A program made the translations under genes and the position numbers. From positions 1-16,825 of the forward strand of contig SLDE01000189.1 in the NCBI GenBank assembly GCA_007125455.1: a stretch of 16,825 nucleotides of DNA, written 5' to 3'. Shown here piece by piece: positions 12,420-16,825 of this stretch (its first letter is position 1; every line of letters starts with the position of its first letter). The notes below the pieces were generated by a model. The model was not told the DNA's origin, ran no database searches, and saw only the letters and a program-made list of their open reading frames with translations. The stretch comes from Ectothiorhodospiraceae bacterium (GTDB lineage Bacteria > Pseudomonadota > Gammaproteobacteria > Thiohalomonadales > Thiohalomonadaceae).

Positions 12420-15400
12420 TCAGGCTGGGCTACCCTTGAGATGGGCCAGGCGGTAAAGGATGGGGATCAACATCAGGGTGACCAGCATCGACAGGCTGAG
12501 GCCGGAGATCAGACTGATCGCCAGCGGTTGCAGCATCTCGGCCCCTTCGCCCCAGCCCAGTGCCAGCGGCGACATACCGAACACGGTGGTGAGGGTGGTC
12601 ATCAGGATCGGGCGCAGACGCAGACGTGCCGCCTCGGTGATCGCATCAATGAGGGCCAGGCCGTTGGCACGGGCGATGTCCATGTACTCCACCAGGATGA
12701 TGGCGTTATTGACCACGATCCCCACCAACATGATCACCCCCAGCCAAACCGGCATGGAGATCGGCAGCCCGGTGAGCTGTAGCCCCAGCGCCACGCCGAT
12801 GATGGCAAACGGCACCCCCAGCATGATCAGCACCGGGTTGCGCAGGGATTCGTATTGAATCGCCATCACCACGAACACCAGGAACAGCGCCAGACCGATA
12901 AGGATCTGGCTAAGGCGACGCCCCTCCTCGATGGCCTCGTATTGGCCACTGTCGTAGACGTTGTAGCCCCGGGGCAGCTCGAACTCGCTAAGACGATCCT
13001 GCAACGCATAATGCACCTCGCCATAGGTCAGCTCGCCGGTCAGGGTGGCGCTGATCTCTACGATCCGCCGCTGGCGGTCACGGCGGATCTGGGAGGGGGT
13101 GGCGATCAGTTCCAGTTGAGCGATCTCGCCCAGGGTCACGCTCTCGCCACCGCCGCTGCGCAGGATCAGTTGCTCCAAGGCCAGCGGTGAGTCGATCTCC
13201 TGCGCTGGCAGGCGCAGTCGGATATCATAGGCGCGGTCGCCATCGATGTAATCACTTACTACCCGCCCATCCAAGGCCAAACGCAGCATTTGCCCAATGC
13301 TTTGCGCATCCATGCCGAGTTGGGCGACACGCTCGCGATCCAGGCGCAGGCTGAGCTCCTGGCGGATCTCATCGGCAGAGTGTTGCAGATTGCGGATCCC
13401 CACCACCGGGCTAAGGTGTTCGATCAGCGCATCGGCCTGTTCACGCAAGACCAGGGTATCGGGCCCCTGCAGGCGCAGGCTGACATCGTCGTCGCCGGTG
13501 CTGGTGCGGATCCCACGGATCCCACGGTTGCGCATCATCACCCGGAAGCCGGTCAGCTCCAGTCGGCGGATCTTGCCGTTCATCTGTGCAATCCACTCAT
13601 CGCTGTTCATCTCACGCTGGGAACGCGGCACCAGTTGGATGGTGATCATGCTGCGGTTGCTGGTCTCGCGTTCGGTGCGGCCGAAGATTGATCCGCCGAC
13701 GAAGCTGAATACCGATTCCACTTCGGGCTGCTGTTGCAACAGCGCCTCGATACGGCGTACTTCGCGGTCCATCTCGGCCAGCGAGATCCCCGGATTGCTG
13801 CGCACGATCATCATCACCTCGCCGGTGTCGATGCTGGGCAGGAAGGTCTGGCGTGCGTCGCGGAAGGTATCCAGACTGAACAGCAACGCGCCGAGCAGTG
13901 CCACGACCACCAGCAGCTGCGCTGGCCAACGGCGCAACAGCCAGCCCAGGCCATCGCTGTAGTGCTGTTGCAGCCAGCGTACCCCACGCCCCAGGGTACG
14001 GCTGACGATATTGACATCGTGTCCCCGCACCCGTGCCGCCCAGGCGGGGATCAGGGTCAGTGCCACCACCATCGAGGCCACGATGGCGGCGGAGATGGTG
14101 ATAATCAGCTCGCGAAACAGCAGCCCCACCAGCCCGCCGATAAACAGGAACGGCAACACCGCCGCCAGGTTGGTGCTGGTGGCGGCAACGATGGCGCTGT
14201 TGATCTCGCTGGCGGCATTCCTGCCGGCCTGTAGCCCGTCTTCGCCCTGCTGTTGGTGGCGCTGGATGTTCTCCAGCATCACGATGGTGTTGTCCACCAA
14301 CATGCCAACCCCCAGCGCGAGGCCGCCCAGGGTCATGATGTTAAAGGTCAAGCCGCTGGCACCCATCAGGGAAAAGGTGACCATCACCGCCAAGGGGATG
14401 GCGCTGCCGATGATCAGGGTACGACGGATATCTCCCAGGAAGAGGTAGACCACCAGCATCGCCAGCACGGTGCCGGAGAGTGCGGCCAGGGCGGCATTAT
14501 TGAGCGCATTGCGCACGAACACCGCCTGATCGGCCTGCTGTGAGATGGTGATATCGTCACTGATCATCCCCTGGCGCTGCAGTTGCGCCATGCGCTGATG
14601 TACCGCGTCGACCACCTCGATGGTATTGGCATTGGGCTGCTTCTGCACCGAGACCTTGACCCCAGGCGTGCCGTTGAGGCGCACCTTGATGCGCTCATCG
14701 CTCTGCCCGTCACGGATGCGCGCCAACTGCTCCAGCGCCACGGTATCACCGTCGGCCAGACGGATCGGTAGTTGGCGCAACTCGTCGATGCTGCCAACCC
14801 GCGCCGAGGTGCGGCTGCTCATCTCCAGCTCGGACATGGTCAGTCGCCCGCCGGGAAACTCATCGTTGTTGCGCTGCAGGGTTTCGATCAGCGCGTTCAC
14901 GCTCAGCCCAACCGCGGCCAGGCGCTGTTGATCCGGTTCGATCAGGATCTCGCGCAGGGTGCCGCCACCCGTCTCCAGCGCGGCCACCCCTGGCAGGTTG
15001 AGAAAGTGGGGGGTGAAGTCGTACTCCACCCAGTCGCGCAACTCGGCCGTGCCCAGTGAGGTAGAGCTGACAACAAACTCCGCCACGGGGATCTGGGAGG
15101 GGTCGCGCTTAAAGATGATGGGCGGATCGATGCTATCGGGAAAGAAACGGCGCGCCCGATCCAGCCGGGTGCTGGCATCGCGCAGGGCCACATCGATGTC
15201 GGTGCCGTAAGAGAAGCTCAGATCCACCGTGGTCGAGCCCTCGGTGGTGACCGACTGGATCGAGGTGACATCCTCGGTGACCGCCAGTTGCTCCTCCAGG
15301 GGACGGGTGACCCGATCCTCCATTACGCTGGCGGGCACACCGGGATCGATGATGCGCACCCGGATCTCCGGGTAGATCAGCTCGGGCAGCAGGTCCACCG

Positions 15401-15527
15401 AGAGGCGATCCAGGGCGAACAGGCCCAAGACCACCGCCGCCATGGCGATCATGGTCACCCCGATGGGGTGGCGGATCGCCCAGGCGGCCAGCCCGCCGCC
15501 ATGGATCGCCTTGAAGCGCTGACTCAT
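12420..15527 (-). CDS. RND efflux pump permease (AcrB/HAE1 superfamily)
   Basis: This 1035-residue protein is a full-length inner-membrane RND pump. It shows the N-terminal helix and porter start (AIRHPIGVTMIAMA, then the family block DRLSVDLLPEL), two large periplasmic loops, and the TM4 motif GVGMLVDNTIVMLEN. In TM4, Asp412 is present but the second Asp of AcrB is Asn413. TM10 carries GIVVNNAIILVEYM with Asn940-Asn941. The Asp-Asn pattern resembles SwrC/YerP-like and other unassigned HAE1 pumps rather than AcrB proper. It also lacks an obvious metal-pump signature, so the substrate cannot be named. The start ATG overlaps the adaptor gene stop by 4 bp. No outer-membrane factor gene follows; the pump must borrow a TolC-like channel coded elsewhere. 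Confidence 0.9.
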   Translation of the reverse strand: MSQRFKAIHGGGLAAWAIRHPIGVTMIAMAAVVLGLFALDRLSVDLLPELIYPEIRVRIIDPGVPASVMEDRVTRPLEEQLAVTEDVTSIQSVTTEGSTTVDLSFSYGTDIDVALRDASTRLDRARRFFPDSIDPPIIFKRDPSQIPVAEFVVSSTSLGTAELRDWVEYDFTPHFLNLPGVAALETGGGTLREILIEPDQQRLAAVGLSVNALIETLQRNNDEFPGGRLTMSELEMSSRTSARVGSIDELRQLPIRLADGDTVALEQLARIRDGQSDERIKVRLNGTPGVKVSVQKQPNANTIEVVDAVHQRMAQLQRQGMISDDITISQQADQAVFVRNALNNAALAALSGTVLAMLVVYLFLGDIRRTLIIGSAIPLAVMVTFSLMGASGLTFNIMTLGGLALGVGMLVDNTIVMLENIQRHQQQGEDGLQAGRNAASEINSAIVAATSTNLAAVLPFLFIGGLVGLLFRELIITISAAIVASMVVALTLIPAWAARVRGHDVNIVSRTLGRGVRWLQQHYSDGLGWLLRRWPAQLLVVVALLGALLFSLDTFRDARQTFLPSIDTGEVMMIVRSNPGISLAEMDREVRRIEALLQQQPEVESVFSFVGGSIFGRTERETSNRSMITIQLVPRSQREMNSDEWIAQMNGKIRRLELTGFRVMMRNRGIRGIRTSTGDDDVSLRLQGPDTLVLREQADALIEHLSPVVGIRNLQHSADEIRQELSLRLDRERVAQLGMDAQSIGQMLRLALDGRVVSDYIDGDRAYDIRLRLPAQEIDSPLALEQLILRSGGGESVTLGEIAQLELIATPSQIRRDRQRRIVEISATLTGELTYGEVHYALQDRLSEFELPRGYNVYDSGQYEAIEEGRRLSQILIGLALFLVFVVMAIQYESLRNPVLIMLGVPFAIIGVALGLQLTGLPISMPVWLGVIMLVGIVVNNAIILVEYMDIARANGLALIDAITEAARLRLRPILMTTLTTVFGMSPLALGWGEGAEMLQPLAISLISGLSLSMLVTLMLIPILYRLAHLKGSPA

Positions 15528-16570
15528 TGCGCCCCCTCACGAGCGGGCAGACGCACCGTCATACCCTCGGCCAGCCCAAGAAAGCCACCCTTGACCACCT
15601 GCTGCCCGGCCTCCAGGCCGCTACTGATCTCGACCCGTTCCCCCAGCTGGATCCCGCTGCGTACTGGGGTCCGCTGTAATACCATCTGCTCATCGACAGT
15701 GAACACATACTCACCCTGAGTATCACGACGCAAGGCAACAAAGGGGATGGTGGTGCGCGGCAGTGGGCGCAAGCCCAGCTCCACCCGCACCAGTTGGCCG
15801 GGACGGGCCTGGGCCGGTGGCTGCTCGATCAACAGCTCCACCACACCCTGACGGGTGGTCGGGTCGACGGTGGGATGGATGCGTAATACCTTGGCCACAA
15901 AGCTCTCATCGGCCAGGCTATCCAGCCGCAAGGTGACCTTGTCCCCCACCGCCAGCCCCGGCAGGGCCAGTTCGGACAGCCGCAGCTCCACCAGTAGTCG
16001 GCTGATGTCGGCGAGGGTCAAAACATGGTTAAAGCGCCCGACACTATCACCGGGCTCGGCCAGGCGGGCGATGATCACCCCGTCAAAGGGAGAACGGATA
16101 CGGGTGTTGGATAGGCGGGTGCGCAGCAGGTCTTCCTCAGCGATCGCCACCTGGACGGCGGTGCGGGCACGGGCCAGCTCATCCTCTGCCACCACCCGGC
16201 TAGCCTGCAAGCGATCCAGACGGCGCAGGTCCAGCTCCGCCTGCTCGCGCACTGCACGGGCCTTGCTTAGCTGGGCCGCGAGCAGGGCCTGATCCAGACG
16301 CAGCAGCTCATCCCCCTGGCTGACACGATCACCGGGATAATGAGGTAGGCGCTCGATACGTCCCTCCTCCTCGGTACTCAAACGTACCTCACTCCAGGCA
16401 CGCAAGGTCGCGGTGCGCTTTAGCTGTTGGCCGATCTCGTGGTGCAGCACCTCAGCCACCTCCACCGCGGGTAGCGGGCGCTGGGCGGGACGCTGTGGCC
16501 CCTCATCGGGCTCACCGGAACAGGCGAACAGCAGGGGAAGAAAAATCAGCAACAGGGGCAGGCGCTTCAT
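15524..16570 (-). CDS. RND periplasmic adaptor (membrane fusion protein), lipoprotein
   Basis: This 348-residue protein is the AcrA/MexA-type adaptor linking the pump to an outer-membrane channel. It has a lipoprotein signal with lipobox LFAC (Cys17). Next comes a beta-barrel/lipoyl half with the start HHEIGQQLKRTATLRAWSEV and GDRVSQGDELLRLD. A short alpha-hairpin (about residues 100-155, rich in Ala/Arg/Glu, ending near LSNTRIRSPFDGVI) follows, then the second lipoyl half GVIIARLAEPGDSVGRFNHV, the barrel and the membrane-proximal domain. The hairpin is short compared with AcrA. GGAG lies 5 bases upstream of the ATG. It is the first gene of the two-gene operon and overlaps the pump gene by 4 bp. 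Confidence 0.88.
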   Translation of the reverse strand: MKRLPLLLIFLPLLFACSGEPDEGPQRPAQRPLPAVEVAEVLHHEIGQQLKRTATLRAWSEVRLSTEEEGRIERLPHYPGDRVSQGDELLRLDQALLAAQLSKARAVREQAELDLRRLDRLQASRVVAEDELARARTAVQVAIAEEDLLRTRLSNTRIRSPFDGVIIARLAEPGDSVGRFNHVLTLADISRLLVELRLSELALPGLAVGDKVTLRLDSLADESFVAKVLRIHPTVDPTTRQGVVELLIEQPPAQARPGQLVRVELGLRPLPRTTIPFVALRRDTQGEYVFTVDEQMVLQRTPVRSGIQLGERVEISSGLEAGQQVVKGGFLGLAEGMTVRLPAREGAQ

Positions 16571-16616
16571 GCAGACTCCATTTTTTTATCTAATGCGCGA
16601 TTATGACATCGCCTGC

Positions 16617-16630
16617 GGGAAATGATTCCC
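16617..16630. promoter_or_regulatory. Short palindrome upstream of the RND operon
   Basis: GGGAA-ATGA-TTCCC is an exact inverted repeat with 5-bp arms, 47 bp upstream of the adaptor start. It may be an operator for an unlinked or off-window regulator. I found no clear -35/-10 pair nearby and no regulator gene in the window, so the role is a guess. Confidence 0.25.
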
Positions 16631-16703
16631 TGCACAATGCGAAGGGGCAAAGCCTTGCCAGCGTGGCCCAAAAGGTGCAATCTCGGACAAACGCTTAAGA
16701 CTA

Positions 16704-16825
16704 ACAGGCTGTTGTTGTCGCTCAGGCGAGTGCGAGAGAAGGCAAAAAATGGCGAAAAAGCGGAGTTTACAAGTAGTAAATGAGCATTTTGAGCCATTTT
16801 TTAACGCACTATCGCGCCGCATGAG
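16704..16825. mobile_element. MITE-like element, copy B (partial at window edge)
   Basis: This starts after TA (16702-16703) with ACAGGCTGTTGTTGTCGCTC and shares long blocks, inverted, with the element at 2830-3042. The interior is a single long imperfect palindrome (AAAAATGGC near 16746 pairing with GCCATTTTT near 16793, about 10 bp perfect at the arms), unlike the three hairpins of copy A. The window ends at CATGAG, about 15 bp short of the expected other end. Open frames on the minus strand in this region are made of the repeat and are not genes. Confidence 0.75.

Noticed and set aside
16601..16822. 73-residue minus-strand open frame (and the related 2772-3017 frame)
   Set aside because: Both are translations of the MITE repeat; the matching peptide text reflects shared DNA, not a conserved protein.
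1..16825. tRNA or rRNA genes
   Set aside because: No cloverleaf or rRNA-like text was recognised by eye in the intergenic stretches.

Overview
The window looks like chromosomal DNA of a GC-rich gammaproteobacterium, perhaps a Chromatiales-like or other sulfur/marine lineage. The taxon is inferred from gene content, codon use and repeat types, and no rRNA or marker gene pins it down. Genes are tightly packed with many 4-bp ATGA or GTGA overlaps. The junctions between operons, and two junctions inside one operon, carry small non-coding repeats.

Layout. (1) 1-126 is the end of a broken metE reading frame that stops before the zinc-binding part of the enzyme. (2) 182-684, minus strand, is a yefM-yoeB type toxin-antitoxin pair with its own promoter. 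It is flanked by three copies of a GGGGACAGCC repeat. (3) 1037-2830 is a secreted thioredoxin-fold protein of the DUF255/YyaL family. (4) 2830-3042 is a MITE-like element lying exactly between two convergent genes. (5) 3042-4568, minus strand, is a lipoprotein alpha/beta hydrolase of the tripeptidyl-aminopeptidase-like (S33) type. (6) 4820-12088 is the centrepiece: an eight-gene Mrp/Mnh-type cation/proton antiporter operon in the order E-F-G-(A C-terminal part fused to B)-C-D1-D2-D3. It has three NuoL/M/N-like antiporter subunits where a standard Mrp complex has two, and no full-length MrpA. (7) 12420-16570, minus strand, is an RND efflux pump operon (adaptor then pump), convergent with the antiporter operon. 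(8) From 16704 a second copy of the MITE begins and runs off the window.

The antiporter genes should form one membrane complex exchanging Na+ or another cation for H+, for pH and sodium homeostasis. Gene order E-F-G-D/E/F-G-H matches the antiporter half of archaeal Mbh/Mbx complexes, but no hydrogenase or quinone-module gene is present in the window.

The most striking observations concern repeats and this operon. Related inverted-repeat elements sit in both D1/D2 and D2/D3 gaps. In the second, ATGA flanks the element on both sides, as if it had landed in an ATGA stop/start overlap. This leaves the D3 start without a Shine-Dalgarno sequence but just downstream of the stop codon of a 51-codon frame that runs through the element. 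D3 also lacks the conserved TM5 glutamate. The MITE between the convergent genes is bounded by TA dinucleotides that belong to the stop codons of both neighbours.
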